Assembly (NCBI RefSeq): GCF_008831285.2
Contig: NC_045143.1
Coordinates: forward strand, 837,003-901,002
Reading direction: 5' to 3'
DNA: 64,000 nucleotides
From: Nymphaea colorata
Lineage: Eukaryota; Streptophyta; Magnoliopsida; Nymphaeales; Nymphaeaceae
Shown here: positions 22,241 to 34,422 of the stretch, one piece after another
Layout of the letters: each line of letters opens with the position of its first letter
How positions within the stretch are numbered: position 1 is the first letter of the stretch
Position numbers and translations under genes: made by a program
Notes under the pieces: generated by a model
Databases searched by the model: none
What the model was told of the DNA's origin: nothing
The model's input: the letters and a program-made list of their open reading frames with translations, nothing else

Positions 22241-25200
22241 TCACCAGCCCATCAATGTCCTCCTCACCCTGTCAACAATCTGATGTCTTGCTCGGTCATT
22301 GCTGAGAGGGAATTCGCGTGTATCATCCAAAAGGAACCTGTAAACTTCCCATTGGCGCTCAGACGTCGAATGCCTCCCAATCTCAGCCTATACCAGAAGA
22401 TACCAAATGTCAATATAATTTAATAGATGCCAGGGCCCAGCACATAGCAAGTTGGGACATCTAGATTCTAGAGTTGGTATGTTTTCCATCTTACCGAAAA
22501 AATGCAGATGCCCAGTGCTTTCAGGGCAAGGGTAACATCGTAAAAGACGCGAGGTCGTCCTTTACCACATAATTCAACTGGATTAGCAATCAAGAGCTCA
22601 GTATCGGGACCGCGGTTTGCGATTGTCAGGCGCAGTGGATAGAGCATTTCCATCCTCAGACGTGAAAATATGCTCTCCTGTTTCTCTGGACCTACTATTT
22701 TTTTCCCATCTGCTTGCACAATGAACAGATCCAGCTCACAGTAGCCCTTCGGATTGGATGAGAACCGCCCATGAGCAATCTAAACAGGAATCAAAATCAA
22801 GGAATCAGCAAGACAGCCATTTAGAGAAGAGACCAATGAAATCAAAAGTTAGAAGACAACCTTGATTCCGCAGTCCTTCAAAGTTCTCATTATGTCGTAG
22901 AGAAGACACTTCTGATCGAGACACTGTATTTGAAGTAATGTATGTGCAGGACTTAGAGAATTGTCTATGGACAAGGTAGCCTTCTTTAGGCGTAAGATAT
23001 CTGGAACAAGGGTTTGTGAACAAATTTCTGCTTCTGATAGATCAGAGCAGAATAATTCATCAGCTACAACTGGAGGCAGTGAAGAAAAGCCATGCTGATA
23101 AGATTCATATTCTGGACCAGCCGGCTGCAGTTCACAACTCTGACAGGATTCGCCCAGAACCTCAGTTAATCTTGCACAGGTGTCTTCCTTCCTTTGTTTG
23201 GTGTGCAACAGCTCCCTAAAAAGAAGATCAAAAGGGCGCAACTGATGCAAATCAGAATCCAAGTAATAGTAATTCTTTTGAAAAACTCATAGTCCAAAGC
23301 CAAATATAAGAACAAACTCATGTCCTAAAATTTTGACTATCGTCTCTGCGCACATGGATACATGTACTTGACTACGAGCAGAAGGAAAGGCAAATTTTAG
23401 CTACACAAGAGGTAGACCATATGTGAAAGATACAGAAAGTGACAGGCCAATTTTAGCTACTTAAGCAAGTTTCCACGTCATCAAACAAACCTGAAGCAGG
23501 AACCCTATGACCTTAGCAAGAAAAAAGGAAACGAACTAACCTGCAATCCGTGATGAAGAAGAGGTCAACAACACCTCCATCGGGGGCTGTTGACACTTTA
23601 ACTTTGTGAATCATTAGCTCGAGCTCAGTGAGGACATGAGTGACATCTGTTACTCGGAGATAAAAGGAGAAAACAGAAAGAAACTCAGAAAGTCACCTCC
23701 GCGCCAAAAAGGAGAACGATAAACAGTGGGAGATAAAAATTTACCATTCAGAAGTCCTTTTCTATCGGAGCAAATGAACTTCAACAAGTATACAGAAGAT
23801 TTCTGCGGCTTTGCCTCAGGGATATAGTATATCGGAACAGAACAGGAAGGACATATGGACAATAGCCTGGTTTTCAAGTTGGACCATCTTATGGGTCTGA
23901 AGGAGCCAGGCTGAGGCACCACCCAGAATACAATATAGCACCATCTACCATCAGTGAAAATATCTAGCACAATAGAAGAAACAGCAAGTTATCGTCTGGC
24001 TGCATAGTCGGATTTTTAACCACTCCCAGCGAATATGCATTAAAAAGACATAAATAAGTGGAGATGTTACTCGCACAAGAAAGCTAAGTAATTCTTAAGA
24101 GAGCAACAGGTCCTAGCTCCATATGATTAACCAAACTAGATAAAACATGCAATTTCTCAACCAGAAACAACCATCTTTCAGGCATGCATTCAAGAAGCAA
24201 GCTCACGGTATTTGAGTAATTTCAGCTAAGCAGGGAAATTTTGTGCGTTTATCACGTTATTTTCAGTCACATTCTAGCCTTCACAAAAAAGATAATCAAG
24301 CAACAACATGTGCAACAAGATGTCCTACAAAAACTTACCTCAAATTCATGCAATTAGTGATTCAGGAGAATACTACCCTAAAAGCAGAGCATAGTACATC
24401 ATTCACACATTCGGAAGCGGATCCTAGGTGCCCTTATTAATTAGCGACATTATTCAAATGCATACACATTAGAAAGAAAAAACAGACAACTGAAGTAGAA
24501 CAATTATCAAAAATTCACATCTACCATGTTCCACAAAGAAGTGAACTAAGTATTAATGCTACCTAATGATAACATGACCAAGGCGCAGATCTGAATTTTT
24601 TCATCTTTGTTGAAGGGCTAATCTTTGAGCAACTGTCTCAGCCAGTATAAAATTTCAGTTACCATGTTTCTGCAACACATTACTCATAAATTCCTTCATC
24701 ACTGGCCAACAACGCGGTCAAGGAAGACCGATCAAGCATGCAATTTTGCGTTCTCTCATATCCTAAAATTTCTTAATTGGTTAACCGAATACGGAAACTA
24801 GATTTTCTGCGCTAGCACCATCCTCTGCAGTACATCTAGTATAGCAAAAGAATTAAAAAAGCAACCGGGAGCTCTCCAAGGGACTGGAACCAAGCAAAGG
24901 GCAAAAACTCCAAGCTATGCGCATGAATTCAATGTAAACGACTGGAGGAGTTCACCAATCTCAAGAATTTAGCAGAAAATAAGCAGATTCTGCATTTTTA
25001 GAAACCAAAGTCACATCAAGAAAGAGATCAAAGGACGGGGAACCATCGTTAGTTCATATCACAGGAAAATTCAAGAAAATTTATTGGTTCAAAGAGCGAG
25101 ACATTCTTTGGAAACCTAAAAGTTTCCGGAACAGAGAGAACGCAATTAATCATCGATCAGCATTACTGGGAAACGCCACCTCCATCTATACTCCGGCTTT

Positions 25201-25733
25201 TGCAGGATCGGAAGAGAGAGAGAGAGAGAGAGAGCATGAGATCCTAGATTTTCAGAAACGGCAACAGTAGGCAGCATTCCCGGAAAACACAAGCTTCCTT
25301 CGGTGATCCAGCAGTCGAAGAATCTCCCCGCCCAAAAGAATAAGCAGACGAGGACAACAGTGCAAACTTCCAAGCTAAACAGAACTCTAACGCACTCCAA
25401 AGAAAACAAAGGCAATAAACCGGAGCTCCACCGACGCCTCTCGGGCTCCTCTTTTCCTTGTTAGCCACCGAAGGCCAGCAAAATAGAAAGTTTCACAGGC
25501 AACCAACTCTTTCAGAAAAGGCATTTAAAAGCAAGCGAGAGAGGTGAGAGGATCGGACCAAGACACCGGAAAATCTTACCTCCACGGTTGATGCTGAGCC
25601 CGAACTCGAGGATTATCCAGCAGAGGTCACACCCGAGCCCCGTCTTGTTGGGGCAGTTGACGGTGATGACCGCCGGCTCCCCTGCTTTCAGGCCATGCCG
25701 GACGAGCACAACGTCGTCGCAGGGCAGGCCCAT
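22241..25733 (-). CDS. ACR9: ACT domain-repeat protein, ACR9/ACR10 type
   Basis: Six coding exons by reading frame and splice consensus: 25580-25733, 23745-23963, 23541-23646, 22861-23215, 22495-22779 and 22241-22387. The spliced product has 421 residues, close to the ~410 of Arabidopsis ACR9. It starts MGLPCDDVVLVRHG and ends VDRVRRTLMGW. Four ACT-like modules: about 22-95 (VITVNCPNKTGLG), 107-160 (YLLKFICSDRKGLL), 251-312 (LLQIQCLDQKCLLYDI) and 349-400 (GRPRVFYDVTLALKALGICI). ACT modules generally bind amino acids, and plant ACR proteins are thought to act in amino-acid sensing or signalling; there is no catalytic domain. In module 3 the usual DQKGL glycine is cysteine (DQKCLL). All introns are GT-AG. 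ACR9 versus ACR10 is not settled by the sequence alone. Confidence 0.92.
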
Positions 25734-25989
25734 CTCGCCGCCGGAAAACTCACAACTAGTCGCTCGCCTTCCCCCGAGAGGGGAAACCGACAGGTTCTCC
25801 GGCTAAGGACGCGAAACTCCTCCCATTTAGAGGAGACAATAAAAAAAATACGGCAGAAAACAGAGCCAGCAAGAGAAAGACAGTGAGGAATACCCCGATG
25901 GTATCCTAGGGACGGACACCGCCGGCCGTGCGCCGGAAAAATGGCCGGACGCGGGAGATGGCGCTCTCCGAGACAGAACCAGCACGAGG

Positions 25990-26046
25990 GCTCCCTCCAC
26001 CCGCAGCCCTCATATAGACCATCCACGTCAGCGGTTGCCACGTGGT
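25990..26046 (-). promoter_or_regulatory. TATA box and G-box cluster of the ACT-repeat gene
   Basis: On the minus strand a TATATG TATA-like element lies at 26011-26016, about 280 bases before the ATG. Just upstream are a GACGTGG ABRE-like core (26022-26029) and a perfect palindromic G-box CCACGTGG (26038-26045). G-boxes are bound by bZIP and bHLH factors, so light or abscisic-acid responsive control is a reasonable inference. Confidence 0.5.
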
Positions 26047-26570
26047 CGTATTGAAGCCTGCCACGCGGCTTACCTGCGAATGGTCGTTCTCCGCCAGCTT
26101 GGTTATCGCAGTGCTTTCGACGGCGACGGTGGACAACGGATCGGGTACTCGCGATCTGGACAAAAGAAAATCCGGATTATAAAATATGGCAATCGATCCG
26201 GATTTGAAATTTGCCCCGATAAAATGGAAAATATGGACCAAAAAGCCCCCTAACTAAGACTCCATATTTCCCAATTTTATTTTTTCAAGTATAACTTCAC
26301 ACTTAATATACTTCACAAGTGCTAACAAACCAATTTTAGGGCAATCTAGTCCGTTTTGAGCTCACGGGTTCGGATCCTCATGATCCAAATTCAAGCATCG
26401 GGTGGTCCGTTCTCTTTGGGGATGTTAACTAAACTAAAAGCGAGTTCATCTGCAGACTCTCTTATTCCGTGATCTTCCGATTCGATCTGCCAATAGTTGC
26501 GGTTGGAATGGGCCAAAGCTGGAATCTAGCGGGGCGACAAACCAGAGCGGAATCCCAACCTCACCAAACC

Positions 26571-26572
<2 letters not shown>

Positions 26573-26649
<77 letters not shown>

Positions 26650-26650
26650 G
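26573..26650. repeat. (TA)n(GA)n microsatellite
   Basis: About 29 TA units are followed directly by about 10 GA units. The tract is long and pure, so it should be highly length-variable. Confidence 0.95.
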
Positions 26651-29600
26651 TAAATATTTAAAGATGTCCTTTAAAAATTAAAAAAAAAAATTACACATGT
26701 GGTTGCAGCATTGCAAGGACTAAGTCTTTATTTACTTTAACGGAATTAAAATCATATTATCTATCAGCAGGAACTTGGAACAAAGTTGGTATAGCAAATG
26801 ATTTTGACCCACAACTATACCATAAGATTGCATTTGATAATACTATAAGATTGCATTTGATAGCCCCGAATCTTAGGTCTAAGGTCGGATTTGCTGAGTA
26901 AATGCGAGGTTTATCAAACTATAGACTTAAGGACCATACATTTCAGGTCCGTAAGAGTGCTGAAATCCATAGATCTTAAATCAGGTATGACTTCAACCGT
27001 AGATTTTAGATCCAAGCATCAAAAGTAGAGAGGAAAGAAGGCTAAATGAGTGCATCAAGTACGGCCTTTTAAAACCTCAGATCTCAGATCCAAGGTTTTA
27101 AAATCTGCCCTGGATCAACACACAACGATTAGATCTTTCCACTGTAAGTTATATCCAAATTTATCAAATGGATGTGATCTATGTGCTTGATTCGACTGAA
27201 GCAATATCACCAGAATCTATTTCATGATGTTTTCGAACAGCCACATGCAAAATATGCATATCAAATTTGATCAAGAGGGTTTAAAACAATCAAATTCTTC
27301 TGAGGATACATATCCTTGATGTTCGATACGCTTTTATATTGCAAATGATTCTTTTTTTAGATAAATATGGATACGAGACCATGATTATCTGTATTAGTTT
27401 CTAAATAAATAAAGAAAAAAACAGTTGTAAATGTCAATGCCAATCAAGGCAACAAAAATCACGTGATTTGTCTTCTCAAGTTCGCGTTCTTGCTTCAAAT
27501 GCTATCTCTTCACATCAGATTTAGCTGTGATTTTGAATGCCAATCAGATTCAACAAGCCTTCAAGATTGTTTGTTGTTTCAAGGTTTGGATGGATCTACG
27601 GTACATCATTCACCTCGCGTGTCAGGTTTACCGCTGTTTGCAACTCATATGTGCAACACAATGACAGCAACAATGAGATTCAAGAAACAAATGGCACAAG
27701 AAAAAAGAAGCATGTTGTGGTTATGGATACTGTTTTTAGATTTAACAATCAAATATATCATTGCCATGTTCCCTGAAATAAGAACACATTCTTCTCGAAG
27801 CATGTATTCAAGAACATCATGTTCTTCTTATGAAACATTCTTTTAAGCTCGATTGAAGGGTGATGGTGGATATTCCTAACCTAGGAAAATTGATCGCAGC
27901 AAACTGAGAAATTGGACACTTCTCAAGTGAGAAAAGATTTCATAGCTCCCAAACAGTACCTAAAAGGGAAAAGAGAACGTGCCCAAATTGAAATTCTCTT
28001 CTTCTTCTTCTTATGTTGCTTTCCCTAGTCAACCTGCATTAGCAAGGGCTCATAGTGGGTCAGCTGAAGGCGGCTTGGACTCATTGACATGTGTGGGCTC
28101 ATACTCAGCCAACCAACCCAAGTGGACTTGGGTGGGCTCATGCTGACCAAAACAATCCAACCATCCATGTGGCAAAGCTCAATCTGTTTGACTTGTAGGA
28201 CGTACTCACCATGAAAGCACCAGATTCAGAGGACCCGACGCAACATGAGTTTTTGAATTGAGAGATGCTGATGGTTGAGATTCATGGAGTTAAGTGCATT
28301 GAAAGTTAGATTTGGATTGCATAAATACATTAGAAGTCGAATATCAATCATTTGTATACTTTTAAACAACGACAAAAATCCGGGCCCTTCGATGACTCAT
28401 TTGCGCTTTTAAGGGTACGCTCGTGCTCATCTGAAAAATCCAGTAGAGTAAGCAAGCGCCAGATTTTCATCTTGTAAAAAAGAGGATTGAGATACTCAGT
28501 ATATGATGCGTAAAAAAGATGATTTGAGATCCTCAATATGTGACAAATGCCCCCTAGATGAGTTAGTTACATTTTTTTTATGAAATACATTCGATTTAGT
28601 GCGTATTTGTTAGTACATAAGCAATATGAGAAGCATCTAAAGGTGTAAATTTAAGAAGTCGTTTCCATTGATCTGTAGCAATTCAAAAGAATTACTGCAA
28701 GTCTTCAGCTTAACATGTTGATTCTTAGATTTCAGAAGCCCATGATCACTTCCTTCTGTTCGAGAAGGGAAAGGACAAAAATATATTATTCAAAAGGAAG
28801 CAAAATAATAGTCATAGCTCATTCTCCTTCTCTGTCTTTCGGCCGACTCACATGTAATCCAAGGGGCCCTTGGCCTACCAAAGTGCATATAAATGTCCTT
28901 TTTCCTCTTCTTTAACTAAAAATCTACATATATGTGGCCACTTAAGTTAAGTTGCATTTGATAGCCTTAGATCTTACATCTTAGATTCAAAGTGATCTGA
29001 TTTTTACATTCAATCATGAATCTAAGATCTACTGTCTTCCTATTTTAGATCATCTAATTAGATCTGACATCCAAGGCAAAGAAAAAAAGCCTCAACGGTC
29101 TTAATGAAGCCATTTAAAATTTCTTGCACCTAACATATCCCCTTATGTATGGCATTATGCGGCAGTCACATGCCTCCCCTTTCTTAAGAAACGAAAATTC
29201 AAATTTGACATAATGCTAGCCATGATTCAGATTCTCCTTTTTTAACAAGCTGGTGGGCACATATTCCAAGAAAAATATAACGAAAGCCAATGAAACTCGA
29301 AAGATCAACAAGAGCTCTATCCACATAACTAGATTAACATTATTCAAGATGTTCACTTTAAAGGCGTCAACTAAAGTTATGCCAGTGAATTCAGTTTCAG
29401 GAAAACGGATCCAAATCACAGTCTCGATCCGAACCTAATTGCATAGAATCCGATTAAGTGAAGAGCGCTTCGCACTTAGGTCAAGAAATCCACATGTGCA
29501 TTTCAAGATGCAGAAACATCACGTGTTTGATGGGGTAAAGTTAAACCAGCATTAACTTACAAGATATAAAAAAAAGAAAACCCAATTTGTTTTTCCTATT

Positions 29601-29954
29601 GAAGATATCTAAGAGTTGAAGTCCTTGAATTTGTAAACTGCAACTTTGTTGTAATAAAAAAATGCATTACCACAATAACTTATGCACCTTTTAGATGATT
29701 AATCTCATAAAGCATATCCACTCGCTTTCAATAATGGACTTAATTCTCTTTCTCCTATACATTATTGGCAGGTTACAGGATATGATTAGGGCCCCTCCGG
29801 CAGAATACCAGTACATCGTGACGCCTAAAATGAGAGCAGTTTATGAAACAAAAGGGCATGAGCCAGTGCCATGCTGAGTCTGCAGGGTCCACCATAGTAC
29901 TCCCATCAACATCAACCTACTCACTCAACCTTAACTCTATCTTCAAATGAGTGC

Positions 29955-30150
29955 CAAGTAGAGCTGAGCATCTGGCCGGGGCCGCCGGGCCCAATTCAAA
30001 CTCAGGCTTGGGCAACCAGTGACTGTGCCTATAAACTCGGCCTGATCATCAAGACCCAAGCACTGCCCAACCTGATTTAATAAAAAAAATATTGAAAATA
30101 AACAAATTTAATATATAAACTTATATTTATAATAAAAATCTGAATCTAAG
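29955..30150 (+). repeat. GGCCGGGCCC-type dispersed repeat, plus-oriented copy
   Basis: It shares GATCATCAAG-CCCAA, an A/T-rich block and ATTTATAATAAAA with the reverse complement of 33945-34110. The two are inverted copies of one non-coding repeat family whose GC-rich end (GGGCCGGGCTTGGGC) resembles hAT-type MITE ends. Confidence 0.6.
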
Positions 30151-30414
30151 AGATAGAAATTTTACGTTATATTTCGTTCTCCATTTCATATATATAATGA
30201 GTGAACGGTGACTATAGTTATTTAGAGTCACGCAACCATTCAACCACAACTATCCATTTGATGTAAATAAACAATTGAAAGAAAAACATGAATAAACATG
30301 TAAAAACTGATACTAAATAACAAAAATATCATTCACTTTTTTCTCGTAACCATCCATCATGATGAATTGCGGAATAGCTTGCCCCACTCCCACCCAATGT
30401 CAAGAAAAATGATG

Positions 30415-30536
30415 GCCAGAATTTGTTTCGGAGCAGTAGAAAACGTACACACTTTTATTTACACAGTGTAATCACAGCCAGAATTTGTTTGGGAGCAGTA
30501 GAAAACGTACTCTTTTATTTACACAGTGTAATCACA
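30415..30536 (+). repeat. Two-unit tandem repeat, ~61 bp
   Basis: GCCAGAATTTGTTT(C/G)GGAGC...CAGTGTAATCACA occurs twice head to tail (30415-30476 and 30477-30536), with one substitution and a 2-base length difference. Confidence 0.85.
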
Positions 30537-32675
30537 CCCGGCCACGTTTGCAAACCAATACCATTGCCGCCGATACAATGGATTGTAGAAGCTTGTTTTA
30601 ACAATTTTATTAAATATTTTAATATACTTCTTAATTTTTCAACACAAAAATTTATATAATCGTTCCATATAAGCCGAAGTGCATTATTTTCCGAGGTAAT
30701 GTGCGAGATACAAAGCTGATGCTTACAACATTGTTCAGACTCTTGCATTGGAGAAAAGTTGCCAAGATATCCATGCTTGCTCAGCAAACGGCAAAAACAA
30801 GATATCTGAAGTGGCTGGTTAGCAATAAAAGTATTTCATGCATATCAGTTGAGAAAACTAGGGCAGATTCATCAAACATTTAGAAGTAATTTGACATCAA
30901 TAATAAACTGTTGCTGTCTAGTGAAACCGCTTCAAAAATTGAAGTGAATTCAACATAATATTTCATGAAACGGACAACAAACTTAATATGGATGTCAAAC
31001 AATATGTTTTGTAAATCTGTATATTTTATGAATCAGTCTCAAACTTATTGGCAGATTTATGGAACACCTACATAACGCTCTTACTATCAAGCAACCTCCA
31101 AAGGTGTTGAGTTGAATACCTTCAGATTCAGTGCTACCATTATATCTTTGAAGCTTTCTCACCTCTCCAACGGCTCACTCGTCATTTACGACGACGATTG
31201 AGTATATGAAACAGCCCAATGAGAAGGAAAAGACATGCACCTTCGGTATAGTGATACACTTTTGTTGGGAGTTATCCTCCGAGGCCAGCCAAGAGACAAA
31301 ATGAGGCCTTGTCATATCGCCGAAATATTCATTGCCAGGACACAGAAAAATACAGGATAAGTTACACGGATTCTTTGTCGTTGGTTCTTGATCTGCGAAG
31401 TTGGCCACAGCAAAATGGGTAAATTTCATAAGAACCAAGTTACAAATAAATGATTTCATTCTTCTCAGCAACATGCACTATATGCCATTAAAGATAATGA
31501 TCAAAAGATTCAAAAGCAAACAAAAACTTGCATCAACATGAGAACCAGAAAAAGTGTGGTTTTTATTAAGAAAATTATATTTTACTGTCGTATATAATAC
31601 TGTAATGATTTTGTAAATATACCCTTTAGTTTATCAACTTCTTTTAGCCTTCTAATTCAACAATCCGATTGAAAAGTATGGTTTTACTAAGAAAATTACA
31701 GAAAACAACTTTGTTTTTTCCGAGTATAAAAACAAATAAGCACAAAAAAAGACGAAAAAGTTCCCTGTCAACTAACAAGGGCCAATACACAAATAACTGA
31801 TGACAGCCATTAAGATCTACTCACAGCTTCATTTTCAAACTGAAGACAACAGGAACACGTGTTCCCATTGCCCCATCAGCAAGAACAACAAACAATTACA
31901 GACATATTTGCATCAGGGAATGTAGAATTTTGGTGTCAGTGCTTCAAAATTGATTTGAACCAAACGATTCAAATCAGATCGATGGCCTACAAATAAAAAT
32001 TTCAAATGAGTAGACAAGGGGTTGAAAATCGATAAATTAATTTAATCATATCATGTGCATGATTTTGTTTAGTTATAATTGAAGAAAAAAATAGACGCCC
32101 TGATCAACTTGCTTTCACCGATTTTTATTGTGGACCGCTCTACATCACTGATTTCATTGACATGGCTCCAAAGCCTCACGACCACCTTTACCATCACTGT
32201 CATTGAAGATTAATTGGCCACCAACAGAAATATTATTGGCACCTATTCCCATAAGCTACAAAAACTTCCCGATCGATCTCTCTTACAATCAAGAAAACAA
32301 CCCATCTTCCTGGACGTGTCAACTGACCAGACAAAAACGTGGGATTACAAGATGAAGTTCGTCGCGTTTCTTGATTCTTCAAGCGACGAACGGAGAATAA
32401 AACGAATACGCAGGAGAAGTCCCAACACCCAAAACGACACACCCAAAAAAAAAAAAAAAAAAAAAATCGACTATGACCAGGACCAAGCATCTCCGATCAA
32501 AATCGCACGAACCTAAACGCGCGGCTTGTTGGCACGAATTCAAAACCACAGAAGATCGATTTCCGAGGACAAAAAATATGACGTAAACCGATTTGTATTT
32601 CACATCGGACAGTAGCAAATCGATAACATTCTTTTAGTCACCAGTTCAACAGTGAAAGCAACAAAGAGATGCAAC
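30537..32675. other. Intergenic DNA downstream of histone H4
   Basis: No gene recognised. A plus-strand frame at 32214-32516 is open across a poly-A run (32448-32466), but has no ATG at its start and no family resemblance. The stretch next to 32676 is expected to hold the H4 3'UTR. Confidence 0.4.
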
Positions 32676-33041
<366 letters not shown>

Positions 33042-33092
33042 CTATGGAATTTCCGAGATCGTAGACTGTGAGAGGACGGGTACCGGGAGGTC

Positions 33093-33180
33093 GCTTTATA
33101 TTGTTCCCAATTTTTGAATTTCAAATTTTCAGTGTTGGAGGCGGGATCTGATCGAACGGCTGGGAGCATCGATCCGTGTC
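33093..33180 (-). promoter_or_regulatory. Histone H4 core promoter
   Basis: On the minus strand a TATAAAGC TATA box lies at 33093-33100, about 105 bases before the ATG. Further upstream, GACACGGATC at 33171-33180 is a near match to the plant histone octamer (CGCGGATC), which drives S-phase and meristem expression. The octamer match is imperfect, so it is tentative. Confidence 0.5.
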
Positions 33181-33390
33181 GTTGAATGTCCTTTCCGTCT
33201 GACCGTTGATCTAAGGCCATCGATGGCTGACAGCGCTGCTTTCTGTTGTAGGTGGGATTAGGGTGCCATCGTTGGCGCCGGAGAGAGTGTATGTGTGTGC
33301 GCGCACGCGCTGCCACGCCCTCTCAAAGATTAAACATGTTATTCCGTGTATGTTATTAAGTTACACGATCATACCCTGGCAAAATTATGA

Positions 33391-33669
33391 AGGGACCAAC
33401 ACGAGCTTAGTTGGGTTAAGTTCAATCAGCTCAACTAATGAAACCTCACCTCGATCTTGACTCGAAAATAGCTTGATGAAGCAGCTTAAGTTCAATGAAT
33501 ATATTAAATTCAACTCGATACAAGCTTGTTTAAATATAATTGATATTCATTATTGTTTAGTTCGAGTTCTGTTCAATTAAAGCTCAGACTTAATTAAGGC
33601 TCGACAATCTCAACTAAGACTCAAGCTCAACTCCTTAAGCAAATGATTCGACTTATTGTTCATCCCTAT
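33391..33669. mobile_element. hAT-like MITE with GAGCTTNAGTTC-rich arms
   Basis: Ends read GGGACCAACACGAGCTTAG on the left and, in reverse, TAGGGATGAACAATAAGTCG on the right. The interior is rich in CTCAAGCT/GAGCTT-type sub-repeats. The same end sequence (TAGGGGTGTTCAACAAG) starts a repeat in the ALY intron at 52616, and TAGGGTTGTACACGAG ends one at 55811. No clean target duplication is seen. Confidence 0.5.
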
Positions 33670-33944
33670 ATGATCAAAGTTGAACCATTTTACTAAAAAA
33701 TACGACGAGGAGAGTTTGCTTACTTTAACTTTTTTATATCAAAATATTAAATATAAATGAATTATGTAAATAAAAAGGCTCGTGAAAAATCAAAAGTTGT
33801 ATCAAAGGCAGGTGATTTGCACAATATTATGAACTTATTTAAGCTCGTACAGGTTGATTTTGATGATATTAGGGGCATTTATGCTCAATGCGGTTTTTCT
33901 TAAAAGAACATTTTAAAAAGAAAACACTGCATTATCCATCATTT

Positions 33945-34110
33945 GGGCCGGGCTTGGGCTAGGCCCAACTCTATATATATTATAATAATTATATATATAT
34001 ATTTCTAGTTTTTTATTATAAATATCATATTTGTATATTAAATATAAATTATTTTATTTTATTTTATTTAAAATGGGGTCGGGTTTGGGCCTTGATGATC
34101 GGATGCACAT
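33945..34110 (-). repeat. GGCCGGGCCC-type dispersed repeat, minus-oriented copy
   Basis: It begins TTGGGCCGGGCTTGGGC and ends GGGCCTTGATGATC. It is the inverted counterpart of 29955-30150, with an AT-rich interior. Confidence 0.6.
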
Positions 34111-34422
34111 GACAACGGCAATGAAGAGCCTTGCAAGTTACAAGGCGTTAAGGAAGGTATTGCTCTTGAAGATCGGCAAATTTCCAGTTTGTTCGTATAT
34201 CCCGTCTGACGTATAAAACTACATTAGCCCCACGTTATATTTGGTGACTTATCACGTAAAATTTCCATGGTTCTTAAATAATTTTGAACAAAAACTATCA
34301 ACAAGGCTCAGCTAAATAAATGTCGGCTGGTTTTTGGGTGCATTGCTGTCTAGTTTTCAAGCTTATGGGTACACAGAAAAAACAAAATTTACAAAGAACA
34401 GGTGCAAAGTAGAATCCATTAT

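Larger units (their letters stand above)
26250..30414. other. Intergenic repeat-rich DNA between the ACT-repeat and H4 genes
   Basis: No intact gene. It contains a (TA)n(GA)n microsatellite at 26573-26650. AGATCTTAGAT-rich MITE-like sequences starting GCATTTGATAG lie near 26851 and 28947, with a related one near 46360. A short frame at 29770-29877 (reads IRAPPAEYQYIVTPKMRAVY) follows a splice-acceptor-like TTGGCAG; I do not recognise it and treat it as a possible exon relic. A frame at 27463-27846 has no recognisable family. A GGCCGGGCCC-type repeat begins near 29960. Confidence 0.4.

Noticed and set aside
27463..27846. Plus-strand frame of 127 codons between the ACT-repeat and H4 genes
   Set aside because: No family resemblance, composition like the surrounding non-coding DNA, and competing open frames in the same stretch.
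32214..32516. Plus-strand lysine-rich frame of about 100 codons
   Set aside because: It begins at TTG, its lysine run is just the poly-A tract at 32448-32466, and it resembles no family.
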